The notes: a model not told the origin generated them from the sequence alone. A stretch of DNA of 64,000 bases from Reticulitermes speratus (GCA_021186555.1 JAJKFL010000014.1:38608698-38672697); one strand, 5' to 3'; positions 22,364 to 34,567 are shown, counted from the stretch's first letter. A program made the numbers and translations.

Positions 22364-23309
22364 TTCAGTACTATCGAACTCCGATTGAAGAAATACCGTA
22401 CTGAGTCAAGAACGCCAACCCTTGTTTCTAGAAAGACACAGAACGCTGCTGCAGGCACATTCGCTGTCTCCACGCCTCCCGTACACCAGGCTGAAAGCAA
22501 ACTCCCCCCTCACTCATGTGTCGCGAAATTCCGATCGGAATCTGACATGTGCCACACTTATTTTCTACTGTTGCCTATGTTCTATCTCTTTTCGTTTTCC
22601 TTTATCTCTGTTCTCTTTACTTTGTCCATATTTTATTTTTCTCTGTCCTTCTATGCACTTCAGTTAAATTCTGTTCTGTTGTTTCTATATTTATTTGTTT
22701 ATATCTCACGACAACGCGGTTCGGTGAAAACTTATTTTTCTAGGTCGTAATTAGATAGGATAGAAAAGTTTTGTCACTACTGACAAAGACAGCAGATCAG
22801 TAGACGCCTTAACACTTTGTTGACAGTAGGGGAACCCTTAAAACTGCCTAACGGTCGCCAATTTACTGCAGTTGTTAGGTGTTCAAACCAAGGTGAATAG
22901 GGAAGGGCGGGGCATGTAGCACACATGGAAAAGGTGCAAAATTTATCAGACTTTGGTCTGAAAGTTTGAACGAATATGACCGCTTATGAGACCTAGGCAG
23001 AGAGAATATTATTTAAAAAAAAATCTTTCGTTTAGAGAGATATGGCGAGTTGGTGTGGAATGGAACACATTGGCAGATTCTTGGGTATGTTTCATTTAAA
23101 CTTCTTATTAAAGTATATAAAATGCAGTTAATTCCTTAACACCTAAACAACTACTGGCTCTTCAAGAAAAATTCTCGTCATTGAAGTTAGTAAACTGGCC
23201 ATCACTAAATGCATCGTCATAAAAAATCAGATTTCAACGGAAAAAAAAACTTATTGTCAGCACCAGTTTTGAGGTTAGTGATAGTACTGATACCACCTTC
23301 TCTCGACGC
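22364..23309. other. No recognisable feature
   Basis: Several overlapping open frames (22385-22750) are rich in F, L and S from a T/C-rich stretch and show no family motif. Confidence 0.4.
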
Positions 23310-23830
23310 TTTCGCAAAATTCCGAATAGCCAGTATTAGTTCGTCATATCTGTCCTTCTCTACTTCCGCATGGAACAACTCGGCTCCCACTGCAAGGATT
23401 TTCATGAAATTTGATATTCGAATATTTTTAAAACATGTGTCGCGAAAAGTCAATTTTGATTAAACTCTTACAAGAATAACGGGTACTTTACATGAAGATC
23501 TATGTACATTTATGATAACAACAGTCTCAGTTCTCGTTAGAATAAGAAATGTTTCAGACAAAAGTTATAGACAAAATCAAAACACACATTTTATGTTCAA
23601 TAACTTGTTTCCGAAAATCGTGCCGTTTATGAGATAATATAGAGAAATGTTGTAGAGCCAGATAGGCCACAGATGACAATATAATACGGCGCATGTGCTT
23701 GCTGGATAACTAAGGCTACAGACACACACTCAGAATATGTAATACTTATTGCTTTTCCACGGCAACAATGGTTACGCGAACGTGCCTCAGTGTTACGTTT
23801 ATACGTACATTGTTTTATTTACACTTGCCT
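23310..23830 (+). repeat. Dispersed repeat R, copy 1
   Basis: About 500 bp alignable by eye with 61935-62445. Shared words include TGGAACAACT, GGCTCCCACTG, GATTTTCATGAAATTTG, CCGAAAATCGTGCCGTTTAT and GACACACACTCA. Non-coding in all frames. The class of the element is not apparent. Confidence 0.8.
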
Positions 23831-24315
23831 TGGCCAAAACTGTAAATCAAGTGAGGCCACGCGCACACTGGACCCTGTCACGGAACAGACGTACCACACG
23901 TGTGGGAATGGTTTTGTTATCTACGCACACTGCATCGGATTTATCGCTCAAGGACTGACTTCAGTTGATGAGTAAACAAACTGAGCAGTTCGGAAGAGGG
24001 AACAGGTGTTACGTGTTTAGCTGAGAAACGGCAAAAGTAGGAAGGAAAGTGATGAAGATTCTGGGTGCATAAGGCGTGCAAGGAAGCAATGATTCTTGGC
24101 GAATTTCATTCGTTACAACCGGACTTACTAGAAGATGAGGCTTTGTTTTTAGTATTTTCGGATGACCTGTGTAACGTTTAGGCCTCTGACTGTCCTTCAT
24201 ATGTAGGGACCTAGTTCTTTAAGAGAAAGTACGATGAATTTACCAATGAGTCATCTGTACGCACCGATCAAACGGAAAAATATCTTGTCCGAGAATTCGA
24301 AACGGAATTGCCGAA
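23831..24315. other. No recognisable feature
   Basis: Nothing supported. Confidence 0.4.
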
Positions 24316-24317
24316 TA

Positions 24318-24711
24318 CAGGCGTCCCCCGCTTATCGACGGTCCGCTTTTCGACGGTCCGCTTTTCGACGGTCCGCTTTTCGACGGTCCGCTTTTCGACG
24401 GTCCGCTTTTCGACGATCCGCTCTTTCGGCCCTTTTCAATTATAACCGGAACCCATACATTCGACGCGTGATCCGCTCTTTCGACCTATTTCGTCATGTT
24501 TCCACGACCTCTGATTTTTCTCTCAATCGACTCGGCGCCATCTTTTCGTTCAGTCTGTGTACAGAAGTGAGACATAGTGCGTTATTTACCTTTTCTCGGC
24601 GGCCAAAATGCATTTGCAAGCTAAAATAAAGACTGGGTTCCGCATTTCGACGATTTACGGTTTTCGACAGTGCTCTGGTCCCTAACCTGTCGAATAAGCG
24701 GGGGACGCCTG
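24318..24711. mobile_element. Tigger/pogo-type MITE
   Basis: A 394-bp element with inverted ends CAGGCGTCCCCCGCTTATCG and its near complement, flanked by TA (24316-24317, 24712-24713). CAGG ends, the CCCCCGCTTAT word and TA duplication point to the pogo/Tigger branch of Tc1/mariner. No transposase. A small 15-bp array (24340-24415) has expanded next to the left end. Confidence 0.85.
24340..24415. repeat. 15-bp tandem repeat inside the Tigger MITE
   Basis: Five copies of GGTCCGCTTTTCGAC directly inside the terminal repeat; the unit derives from the element's own subterminal sequence. Confidence 0.95.
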
Positions 24712-24713
24712 TA

Positions 24714-26107
24714 CCGTTGTGTCCGGTGCGAATCAGTGTACAATGCCACGTGATAGTGCACAGAGTGATTTCTCTTCTTGCCGTTCTTTCCACCCGACAC
24801 AGTCTGGTGTTCGCGAACCCCAGGTTGGCTCAAACTGTAACACTTGTAACGTGTATTCTTGAGGTGTCTCAGTTGAAAATTAACCGTCATACCGGGTATT
24901 CTGTTTAAGGCATCTTGTGTTTCCTCAGTCCCTCCATTCAGGCTTCGTCGTCTTTCTTCTGTATCAATTTTTATCATCCACTAATCGTACAATTATATGA
25001 TACTACATACACGATGGCTAAAATTAACGGACGAATTTTAGGGTTTGTAATTTCTGCTGAGAACAAGTACGGAAGACTTTTTACGACGAAGACCTCTTCC
25101 AAGATTCAATTATTTTTCCGAATTTGTTTAAGGTTATGATTATTTTGCTAGTCCAAGTAGTCATTCAAAGACGGTGTCCGGTATGCTCCAATGACAGTCG
25201 ACCCAGGTATGCTAAGTGAAGTGTGATAGGAAGTTTCTTATGGGCGAGAAGTGGGTAATGTTATCACAGAAGTTCACATTGCGCACATGCAGCCATGTAT
25301 GCAAAGGTCATTCGGAGATTCTGGGGTAAATTATGTTTTTGTATGTGTTATAGTATTACCGTTCGTCAGATCGTTGCGCCACTGTGGAAGAAATTATAAA
25401 CTAACGCATACGCGGAAAGACACTTGATTATTGCGTCGAAGTTAAGAAGCACTCCGTGTGTTTTATCAATAGAAACTTACAAGCCCTTCAAGCCGTGGGC
25501 TAATTGGTAGCTACTAAATAGGGTGTTTCAAAATTATATGTACAAACTCAAAGGGTAAATAAAGGAGGTTGAAACAAGCAACAAAGTCTTAATAAATATA
25601 GTTATGAAAACCAACCGTTTCAGGGATGTATGTTTATTTAACTATCAATGACACACAACAAGCTATTTTGTACACGTTATCCTGGCGACTAGTTTCGGAG
25701 ACATCATCAGGCCACTAACAAGAACAATAAAAATGGAAAATTCTGTATACCATCAATTCCGAAACTAAGTTGCGGAATTGATATCTAGGGTCGTTGCGAG
25801 TTTCTTTGCCAGTTACGGCCTAATGGCTTGATACTCTTTTTTTTTTTTTTTTTAGAAATTGCACTTTACGTAATTATGTTTTTAATTATGCCTAATAGTT
25901 AAAGGATTCTATTTTTCAAATTCTTCTAACATATACGTAATAATGTATTCTACAGGTAAGTTATCAATACAACAAAAATAAAAACATTTATTTTGTCATG
26001 TAATTGATTACAGTATTTTTTTGACATCCGTTTGAACTGGTATATAACCTAATTTTACAAAATAAATATTACTGAAAGTAATAACTTATATTTTTATCTA
26101 TTATGTT
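24714..26107. other. Spacer with a partnerless P-type motif
   Basis: Apart from the motif at 25683-25714 (own entry) and a poly-T run at 25836-25853, nothing is recognised. A word AGGGTGTTTCAAAATTATAT at about 25518 resembles a mariner-type end but has no partner. Confidence 0.4.
25683..25714 (-). ncRNA. Hammerhead-ribozyme-like motif, solitary
   Basis: Minus strand: TGGC, CTGATGA, T, GTCTCC, GAAA, C-TA-GT, C, GCCA. Stem I TGGC/GCCA pairs perfectly, the CUGAUGA core is canonical, and the cleavage-site base would be C, the preferred one. Stem II is very weak (one G-C pair), and the extra U is present as in other copies. No inverted partner found. Confidence 0.3.
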
Positions 26108-26250
26108 TACGGTCCATTGATGTAAACAGTGTGGTCCATTGATGTAAACAGTGTGGTCCATTGATGTAAACAGTGTGGTCCATTGATGTAAACAGTGTGG
26201 TCCATTGATGTAAACAGTGTGGTCCATTGATGGAAACAGTTTGGTCCATT
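26108..26250. repeat. 22-bp minisatellite, 6 copies
   Basis: Unit GTGGTCCATTGATGTAAACAGT; the last copies are diverged. Confidence 0.95.
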
Positions 26251-27285
26251 CGTGGGAACCTATTGCTATGAATGGGCCAATTACGGGATTCAATAAAGTA
26301 AGATATTTTTTTCCGAACAGTTTTGGATGTTTTAGATTTTCAAAATTTGGTTGAGTATTAGAAAAAGAGTAACTATTAAAAGTGATATTTGTTCCCTGTC
26401 TATGCGTAATATATTCCTCTATTGCCAATGATGCTTACCATGTCCGTCGAAGGCAAACTTATCCTATGTAGTCAGACAGTCGGAGCTACTGATTACGTAT
26501 TTAAGTAATTAATAAAGATTATGAAAAGTGAGAGAATTAAGATAAAATTTATCTGATGGTGAAACAATGGTAGGGAAGTATAAATGGCACGTTTAGATAC
26601 AAACAAAAGCAAGAGAGGTTAAGATGAAATATTAGACTGCTAACAAAATAACGTTGTTGGAATATTCAAATATGTGGGACGAGGAAAATCCCAAGTTGTG
26701 ACAAAATCGTGGCTGTTCCAGACGTGACTGATGTGAAAATCGATACGGAAGGCGTATGCTTATATCATTAGAATGTGATTAGGGTCGAGCAGTACCGTAG
26801 TCTTGATGGAAGGAGGACATGATGTTGAAACTCAGATGTAGGACATCAGTTCTGAGGGGAAATAGGTAGACTGAGAGACTGAAGTAACATTTCCATTACT
26901 GTGATTTTTGGCTACAATATGCCTATTCTGATTCGTTACATTGTTGTCGTGTATAGAACAGGGAGCACAGTACTTTTGAGAAATACATTCTTGTCTTATT
27001 CCTATACAACGGGGCTTTAGTTGAACAAGATAGCCAACGATATACTCCGTGACGTAACATACAGACTTTACAAAATGCTCGTAAATGTAATTTCAGTTAC
27101 GCTCGTAAGAGAAGCTTTAATTCCCTACGCCGATTTCACGGATATACGCACATTTTCAACGGCTTTATATACAGAGGGTGGAAAGTAAACCCACAATTAG
27201 AAATTCATTTACACCCTTAGGGAAGTGCGGCTTTCAATTCATCGACTTTGACGAAATTCACAGTCACTCAATAAAAACTTGCGGG
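26251..27285. other. No recognisable feature
   Basis: AT-rich spacer; decayed mobile-element sequence is possible but I could not place it. Confidence 0.4.
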
Positions 27286-27692
27286 CATATGTACAGAACG
27301 TTATGCAAATCGGACATATGTACAGAACGTTATGCAAATCGGACATATGTACAGAACGTTATGCAAATCGGACATATGTACAGAACGTTATGCAAATCGG
27401 ACATATGTACAGAACGTTATGCAAATCGGACATATATACAGAACGTTATGCAAATCGGACATATGTACAGAACGTTATGCAAATCGGACATATGTACAGA
27501 ACGTTATGCAAATCGGACATATATACAGAACGTTATGCAAATCGGACATATATACAGAACGTTATGCAAATCGGACATATATACAGAACGTTATGCAAAT
27601 CGGACATATGTACAGAACGTTATGCAAATCGGACATATGTACAGAACGTTATGCAAATCGGACATATATACAGAACGTTATGCAAATCGGAC
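27286..27692. repeat. 29-bp minisatellite, 14 copies, each with ATGCAAAT
   Basis: Unit CATATGTACAGAACGTTATG then CAAATCGGA. Only a G/A variant (CATATGTAC/CATATATAC) distinguishes copies. ATGCAAAT, the POU-domain octamer, recurs every 29 bases from 27303 to 27687. A 191-codon open frame through the array is a by-product. Confidence 0.95.
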
Positions 27693-27767
27693 AAAAATAA
27701 CGGACACTTTACTTGAAGAACTTTACGGGTTTTTAAATGCAGCTGTAGATTGAAAAAGTGAATCTAT

Positions 27768-28290
27768 AAATTGTCAAACTGCATTTTTTGATCGTCAGAA
27801 TGCATCTCTAGATAGAGTGCACCTATAGATCGTGAGAGTGCTTCTATAGATTGTGAGAGTGCTTCTATAGATTGTGAGAGTGCTTCTATAATTATCAAAG
27901 TGCATTTGTAGATTATGAGAGTGCTTCTATAATTATCAAAGTGCACATATAGATTGTGAGAGTGCTTGTATAATTATTAGAGTGACTCTATAGATTGTGA
28001 GAGTGGTTCTATAATTATCAGAGTGCATCTATAGATTGTTAAAATGCTTTTATAATTATAAGAGTGACTCTATAGATTGTGAGAGTGCTTCTATAATTAT
28101 CAGAGTACATCTATAGATAGTGAGGGTGCTTCTATAATTATAAGAGTGACTCTATAGATTGTGAGAGTGCTTCTATAAGTATCAGAGTGTATTTATATAT
28201 TCTGAGATTATCTATAGATTGTCAGAGTGAATCTATAGTTAGAGTACATCTATAATTATCAGAGGGCATGTATAATTGTCAGTCGTAATC
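27768..28290. repeat. Degenerate 22-24-bp repeat
   Basis: Around 22 units alternating between AGAGTGCTTCTATAATTATC and AGAGTGCATCTATAGATTGT. Old and diverged. Confidence 0.85.
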
Positions 28291-28307
28291 GCTAAGTGTC
28301 CCTACTT

Positions 28308-28583
28308 TTTTTTATTGAAGAGCCCCGCAGCAGATACTACGGAAGAACCGCAGCCTTGAAGGTTTATTGTGCAACCCTGGGATGAAGACGATTAGTTTTT
28401 TCATTTTTCCAAGTAATGGAGCGCCGGTGGAATGAAACTGACAGGGAAAAACCGAAGTATTCGGAGAAAAATTGTCCCAGTGCCACTTTGTCCACCACAA
28501 ATCCCACATGGACAGACCAGGGATCGAAACCGGGCCTCCACGGTGAAAGGCCGACGAGTAACCGCCTGAGCCATGGCACGGCC
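28308..28583 (-). mobile_element. SINE family B copy B2
   Basis: Minus-strand copy from poly-T through GCCCCGCAGCAGATAC to the tRNA-like head at its right end (CCGCCTGAGCCATGGC). Target duplication AAGTGTCCCTACTT (28294-28307) and AAGTATCCCTACTT (28584-28597). Confidence 0.9.
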
Positions 28584-28597
28584 AAGTATCCCTACTT

Positions 28598-29757
28598 ACC
28601 AGAGGGAAAAAATATTTAAAAAAATGGTTGAGAACAGAATTGCAAGTGGCGTAAACCGTGGCGCACTATTCAGACCTTGTTAGGGCTTACTTTATTTGCA
28701 GACAATAAGACTATGTTACAAGCCTATAAGTAATTTTACTTGAGACCGTAAGAAAAGTACAGCCCTGCTGCGATGATTTTTATTTAGGAAATGTGCACAT
28801 GTCCAGCAGAATTGTGTAATGCCGAATTTTACACAAATCGGATAATAAATGTCGGGAGCACGAAAATAAGTCTGTTTACGCCTTTTAGGAAAGTATGGAT
28901 TTTCACTGAGCCAATTTACACGAATCTTACAAACACGCAGTGCAGTTTTCTCTGTCGTGGTCTGCGTCACATGTATGTAAATGGAAGAAATGTGTAGAAA
29001 ATGCGGACAAATGTGAAACACACCTTTCAGTGCATCACATTTAGAGTTATTCAGTTACATAATTTGGATATCTTTTCTATTGAATTTGAGAAATGTCGGG
29101 TTAACAAATATGTGGGAATTTATTCACGTCCTTAAATAGAGTGTGACTTACTGAACCAATGCTCAAGAAACTCATGTTTGCTTCAAAATTTTGGTGAATA
29201 ACTTGTGTGCCGAATTTCACAAAAAATTAAAACAAATGTTTTAGTCACTGTTACTAAGTCAAAAACAGAAGGGCGGGCGGAAAAAGGGACGGCCGAAAGC
29301 CTTATCCACTTAAGGCGTTATTGTTTTGCTTCGGAAATGATGACTAAAATGAGGCACACATTTTATATTCAACAGTCTCTTTTTGTTAAGTCTGATTTTT
29401 CTCGACAAAATGAAGCAAATCAAACAACCTCCTGAATTTTTAACATTTCACGTAGGTTTTCTAAATATATATTATTTTTGAATATATAAAAGCATGTGTT
29501 TGTAGAATTTTAAAGTATAAAATTCTTTTGTTAGTTTTTTTTCATTTGTACCACTCTTATTACCGCTAGGACTAAATATGAGGGCGGGCCACATGAACAT
29601 TTGAAAGTAAAAAAATCGGGGTAGGTAGTGTCGGAGTCACTACCGCTGAGGTTTTTGGCGGAAAACGTCTTACCCAGGCGGTGTTGTCTTGGCGGGGTGT
29701 TTGTAGGGTTGGTAAGAAAGAAATGAGCGCAAGGAACTTGTATTTATTTTATTTTAT
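28598..29757. other. No recognisable feature
   Basis: AT-rich; small open frames without motifs. Confidence 0.4.
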
Positions 29758-30074
29758 TTATTTCTGACAATGCTGACTAATTTGTAAAATTTTGTTGTAG
29801 ACAGGAAAATGGTACGAGTAGTACGAAATGTAAGACTTACATGCTACACTCATATCTCTAGAGAACGTTAAGTCTATCGTGGTATTCTTTAAAGTTGTGA
29901 AGTCAGTTGGATCCGTGGCCAACACCAATCTGAACTTGTCGTTCAGAAACTGTTTCAGACGATCGCTCGACGCCTCAATGTTAAAGTCCCCGGTGAGCAG
30001 AAGCGGTATGTTGGGATCGCAGGGCCAGTCGCTGACTATTGCGTTGCGGCGTCCGCGCGACTGGTGCTCGCCTC
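29758..30074 (-). pseudogene. Endonuclease/exonuclease/phosphatase-domain relic (Helitron- or retroelement-type)
   Basis: Minus strand from a TGA near 30074: HQSRGRRNAIVSDWPCDPNI, PLLLTGDFNIEASSDRLKQF, a further 20 or so residues, then NTTIDLTFSRDMSVACKSYI, SYYSYHFPVYNKI and a stop. GDFN, TTID.TFSR and SYHFP are the metal-binding and catalytic blocks of the EEP nuclease fold (usually GDFN, IDxVxS, SDHxP; the second motif's D is kept, while SDH is SYH as in Helentron-type nucleases). Only the C-terminal half remains, with no intact start. It overlaps in another frame the small upstream ORF at 30036-30215, as if an internal deletion joined the two. Confidence 0.65.
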
Positions 30075-30215
30075 AACTTGTCGACGCTGCCTCATCCTCC
30101 GCATTCGTTCTGCTGCTGTCATAGGGGCGTTTTTGGATTCCTCATTTATTCTTCTTTCACTTTGTAAGCGTTTACGATAGGCATTTACCTTCTTGTTTTC
30201 AAGATATTTCGACAT
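30036..30215 (-). CDS. Short ORF resembling the basic N-terminus of a Helitron-type protein
   Basis: Starts at ATG 30213-30215 and stops at TAG 30036-30038: 59 residues, beginning MSKYLENKKVNAYRKRLQSE and including PMTAAERMRRMRQRRQ. Basic heptad-like runs of R/K/Q with AAERMRRMRQRR resemble the N-terminal region of insect Helitron proteins. No stop interrupts it from ATG to TAG. Immediately downstream, in a different frame, is an EEP nuclease relic, so the pair looks like an internally deleted element. Whether it is expressed cannot be told. Confidence 0.35.
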   Translation of the reverse strand: MSKYLENKKVNAYRKRLQSERRINEESKNAPMTAAERMRRMRQRRQVEASTSRADAATQ

Positions 30216-31438
30216 TTTTTAAATTTTAGGGAAAATTTGTCCAAGTTCAACAATTTCTCACTGTATATTTTTTCAAGTTATTTCACTATTGTCACTATTA
30301 GTGTTTAATTTTATAGTACTCGTCGAGCTCTGTTAAACGACACCTCACACAACGTCCTACGCGTACGCGTTCCCGAGCTATACTAATTTTGCCGCGCGGC
30401 GAACCGGTAATTTTCCACTCCAATTTGGCGACCATCTTGTGGCGGCGTGTGACGTCACGCGCTCAAGGTTAATGTCGCGTAACATTCTTTCATCCTTGCT
30501 CTTTTAAACCGTGTATTGCTTATTTGGATATGCGTTATAGTTTTAAAGTTATTAAGATTTGTGTGGTATACACAAAATCGTAACATCGACTTTCGCATAG
30601 TTTCCCCCCATACCGGACCCGCGGTGTAAGACGTTTTCCGTCAATAAAAGAAAAATACTTTATTTCGTTCAGCTGTAAGCACATAAAAAACAGCAGCACG
30701 TGCTACAATCATGTACTGAGTCTGGTAGAGCAGGCAATGTGTTGAAAATTGAAAAAGCTTTAGCGAAGCAATCTGCACTACATTGCCTGGTAATATATTT
30801 TTTTTTAAGTTTTAATTTGGCTCGCCTATGTAGTATGCAAACTGCCAGATTTGGAAATCGATGTTGAGTGAGCTTTGTGCAATTGAACCATCTATGGTCA
30901 CCTGGTTATTGAAATAAATACTAATTTACTCATATTAACAATTAATAATCACTATATAGCAGCCACGTTTCTGTTACTCCGAAAGGGAAGGTGTTTTACA
31001 TTACAGAAATACAAAATGTAACAGATGCAAATATGTAACGTATTTCGGACGTCATTTTAAGTTTTATGAGTTTATGTATATAGCTAAGTTTCTAAAAAAT
31101 CTCGAGATAGCTGGCAGTTTTAAACATTCTGATTTACCGTGCATACATTTGTGTTCGTAACGTTAAATATGACGTAAATTCCGAGTGGCTGAAAATGGTG
31201 AAATACAGGGCATACATAAAAGAATGGTGCGATTTCAAAGGTGAATACAATTGATGCCGCACCATTCTGTTGTGTATACCCTGTATGTTCCACAAATTTA
31301 CTTATATCCAGAAAATATTCGCCAAAGTTTAAAAAAATGAAAAGAAAAATTTGAGAAATATTGAGTTTAAAAATAGAATGGATAGACACATATGAGAAAT
31401 GTTTACAGAAGTTTCAAATTAAAAATTTTTAGATTTAT
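30216..31438. other. Upstream flank of the Helitron-like relic, otherwise nothing recognised
   Basis: 30216-30480 is locally GC-richer (CGTACGCGT, GTGTGACGTCACGCGC), unlike the surrounding DNA, and may be the element's 5' leader. 30600-31438 is AT-rich without recognised features. Confidence 0.4.
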
Positions 31439-31439
31439 A

Positions 31440-31735
31440 AGTTAAGCTGTTGAAATGGTTTGGCGATGTAAATAGAAAAGATAGAAGGAGGAGACTGGTA
31501 AGGGCATTAGAAATACATTTATAGGAAAGAGACCAAGAGCACAAACTAGAAGACGGTTTTGCAGCCACATATGGAGAATCAATAAGATTGGGGAGAACGG
31601 GCTAAGAGGAAATCGAAAAGAAAAGATTGTGGGAAGATAGAAGAGACTGGGGACTGCACGTCCGTTGACCCGTTAAAACTGAAAGATTCTAGAAGACTAG
31701 AAAGACGAAGAAGAAGAAGTGGTTATTAGGATGAA
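31440..31735 (+). pseudogene. Non-LTR retrotransposon C-terminal relic
   Basis: Plus-strand reading KLLKWFGDVNRKDRRRRLVR, an IGKRPRAQTRRRF-like segment after a frameshift, and EKKRLWEDRRDWGLHVR. The order 'W.GHV.R', 'GRRPRGRP..RW' and 'ERLWEDRRRW' is the usual end of jockey/RTE-like ORF2 proteins. At least two frameshifts; dead. Confidence 0.6.
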
Positions 31736-31866
31736 ATTTCCTCCGATTATTTTGTCGAAGTCTGCTTCTACACTTTGCTGCATTATTTCAATGTACTGAT
31801 TTACCAGAGCATAATTCCTGCACTCATGCATCTGACAAAAACACTAACACAATTCAAATGATCAGT

Positions 31867-32149
31867 AAAGGTAAAGTTCACCCTAGAACAGGCCATGAAG
31901 GCCCAGAGGGGGAGTAGAGGTGTAGCTCTACTCTTTCTTTAACCTCGGCACTAGATGGGGGTGGGTGGTCAACGCCACGCCCTGGCCGCTTTACCCCCGG
32001 AAATGACCCGGTACCCATTGTACAGGAGGCTGGGTAGGCCCCAGGGCAGGTCTGGACGGGTGCCGAAAATTTCGCCCCCACCGGGATTCGATCCACGGAC
32101 CGCCCAGCCCGTAGCAAGTCGCTATACCGACTAAGCTAACCCGGCCCAC
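31867..32149 (-). mobile_element. SINE family C
   Basis: tRNA-derived SINE in minus orientation. Read on the minus strand, the head is GCCGGGTTAGCTTAGTCGGT (A box) and GGATCGAATCCC (B box), followed by a GC-rich body. Target duplication AATGATCAGT at 31857-31866 and 32150-32159. Single copy in this window. Confidence 0.9.
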
Positions 32150-32159
32150 AATGATCAGT

Positions 32160-32870
32160 TTCTTTCAGAACTCTTAAACATACTTTTGGAATACTTCAGT
32201 ATTTGCACATACCTGTTAGTATTTGCTATTTTTTACTTCAGTTTTATGATACACGTAGTATTTAGCTACCGATTCTGTTTATGTTAAATTTACTTGACAT
32301 AAATTCAAATATTCATATCTTTGTCATGTATGTAATTATTTATTCGCAAACATATCTTATATAATGCGTAGAGGCGTTTACGATCTATTTCTGCCCTAAA
32401 TTCTGTACATCTAATTCATATGGTCCATTAGTTTTTGCCATTAAAACGAACACTAAAGAAGGTTTTTTTTTTCACGGTGTGCACGTTGTAACTTTACATT
32501 ACACAAAACACTGACTTGGTGTGAAGCAGTCCAAGAAGAATCTTCTTGGACTGCTTGATCCTTTAAGCTGAAGATACCACTTTCCGTCGAAACGTCGGGA
32601 ACCAGTCACCCAAAACACAGCGTCATATCACAGAAGACTCGAATCCTGAGCTAGAGGTGTATATTTCTGTACGCTTCACTGCTATGCGACATTTCAATAC
32701 ATAAACGTAAGTGGCTCTACTGGTGCTCCAACGTCACAATTTCGCGCATGCGCCTTGCTGTCATTACTGGCTGCAGGGAATCATATGTACGGCGTTGGAG
32801 TGTCTTATAATGTTATATCACGCTTACCATGATTCATCATTTCAAAACTGAAAAAAGTGGAACACACACC

Positions 32871-32879
<9 letters not shown>
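32160..32879. other. Spacer holding a 33-bp perfect palindrome
   Basis: 32524-32556 is a perfect palindrome (AAGCAGTCCAAGAAGA on each side of one base). Just right of it, CTGAAGATACCA ... CGAAACGTCGGG (32569-32600) resembles the P-family motif, so this may be a collapsed P element. Nothing else seen. Confidence 0.6.

Positions 32880-32933
<54 letters not shown>
32880..32933. repeat. (CA)n microsatellite
   Basis: About 25 CA dinucleotides after a CACC run. Confidence 0.98.
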
Positions 32934-32935
<2 letters not shown>

Positions 32936-33235
32936 TGAGTGATAAGTGAAGAACACGTGAAATTAGTGCACGCAGTTTGAAGCATCTAGAACCTGTCATT
33001 TGCAGGCAAGACGCATAACGTCAGAGCATCACTCTGTGACTCTACGGTTGATCAGTCATTTAACGGCAATGTGTTAACACTGCCAATCAGATTACTGAGG
33101 TGGCAACGCTGTAACTTTGTGAATATTGAACATTTCTGACGATTGTGTATTACGTTGAATATTGTTTGATTTCTGAACTTCTTTCGTCATTTGGTGTTTA
33201 GAGATGAATAGGACCAGGGAGTTCTGTGATTGAGA

Positions 33236-34130
33236 TTGGCTGTTTGAAAGGACCTACGGGCCTAGTGATTGAGATGAGCTCCTTTAAAGGACTTATATCT
33301 ATGTGCTGAGTGATTGATATGTGCTCTTTAAAGGACTTATATCTATGTGCTGAGTGATTGATATGTGCTCTTTAAAGGACTTATATCTATGTGCTGAGTG
33401 ATTGAGATGAGCTCCTTTAAAGGACTTATATCTATGTGCTGAGTGATTGATATGTGCTCTTTAAAGGACTTATATCTATGTGCTGAGTGATTGATATGTG
33501 CTCTTTAAAGGACTTATATCTATGTGCTGAGTGATTGATATGTGCTCTTTAAAGGACTTATATCTATGTGCTGAGTGATTGATATGTGCTCTTTAAAGGA
33601 CTTATATCTATGTGCTGAGTGATTGAGATGAGCTCTTTAAAGGACTTATACCTATGTGCTGAGTGATTGAGATGAGCTCCTTTAAAGGACTTATACGTAT
33701 GTGCAGAGTGATTGAGATGAGCTCCTTTAAAGGACTTATATCTATGTGCTGAGTGATTGAGATGAGCTCTTTAAAGGACTTATACCTATGTGCTGAGTGA
33801 TTGAGATGAGCTCTTTAAAGGACTTATATCTATGTGCTGAGTGATTGAGATGAGCTCTTTAAAGGACTTATATCTATGTGCTGAGTGATTGAGATGAGCT
33901 CTTTAAAGGACTTATACCTATGTGCTGAGTGATTGAGATGAGCTCCTTTAAAGGACTTGTACCTATGTGCAGAGTGATTGAGATGAACTCCTTTAAAGGA
34001 TTTATACCTATGTGCTGAGTGATTGAGATGTGCTCCTTTAAAGGTCTTATACCTATGTGCTGAGTGATTGAGATGAACTCCTTTAAAGGACTTATACCTA
34101 TGTGCTGAGTGATTGAGATGAACATTTTTA
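33236..34130. repeat. 44-bp minisatellite, about 20 copies
   Basis: Unit TTAAAGGACTTATATCTATG then TGCTGAGTGATTGATATGTG and CTCT. Left copies carry GATATGTGCTC, right copies GAGATGAGCTC, with a gradient of divergence on the right; very degenerate units continue to about 34560. Confidence 0.95.
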
Positions 34131-34567
34131 TAGGGCTAATGGGCCCAGTGATTGACATTTGCTACTTTTAACTGCTTTACGTGCCCAGTGACTGAGAATC
34201 ACTCCTTTCAGCGGATTAATCGGTCCAGTGATTGCGGTTAGCTCGTTTTAACTGGATCTCCAGTGATTCAGATCAGATCCTTCTAACAGAGTTACGTGCC
34301 CAGTGATTCTTATTTTCTTCTCGTAATGGATTTATGGAGCCAGTAGTTAAGGCAAGCTCCGTAAGCCTACCACTGAGCCCTATCAACGGCATCACCTCCT
34401 TCTAACCGAAGGTCCAGTGACAGATATTGACTCCTTTAAACGTGCTGTCTATTGAATGAAATTGGCTCGTTTTAACGGAATAATGGGCCCATTCATTTAG
34501 ATAAGCTGTATGTAAGACCCATTGTGTCCAGTGTTTGAGACTGGCCCCTGATAACGGGGTCCATGTA

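Noticed and set aside
22385..22750. 121-codon open frame rich in F, S and L
   Set aside because: Low-complexity T/C-rich DNA; overlapping frames are equally open.
23209..23463. 84-codon open frame and its antisense partner
   Set aside because: Lie largely in dispersed repeat R, whose other copies are not open in the same frame.
24234..24629. 131-codon open frame with SAFRR repeats
   Set aside because: Comes from the 15-bp array of the Tigger MITE.
27178..27753. 191-codon open frame
   Set aside because: Runs through the 29-bp array, with frame cycling over three units; a by-product of the repeat.
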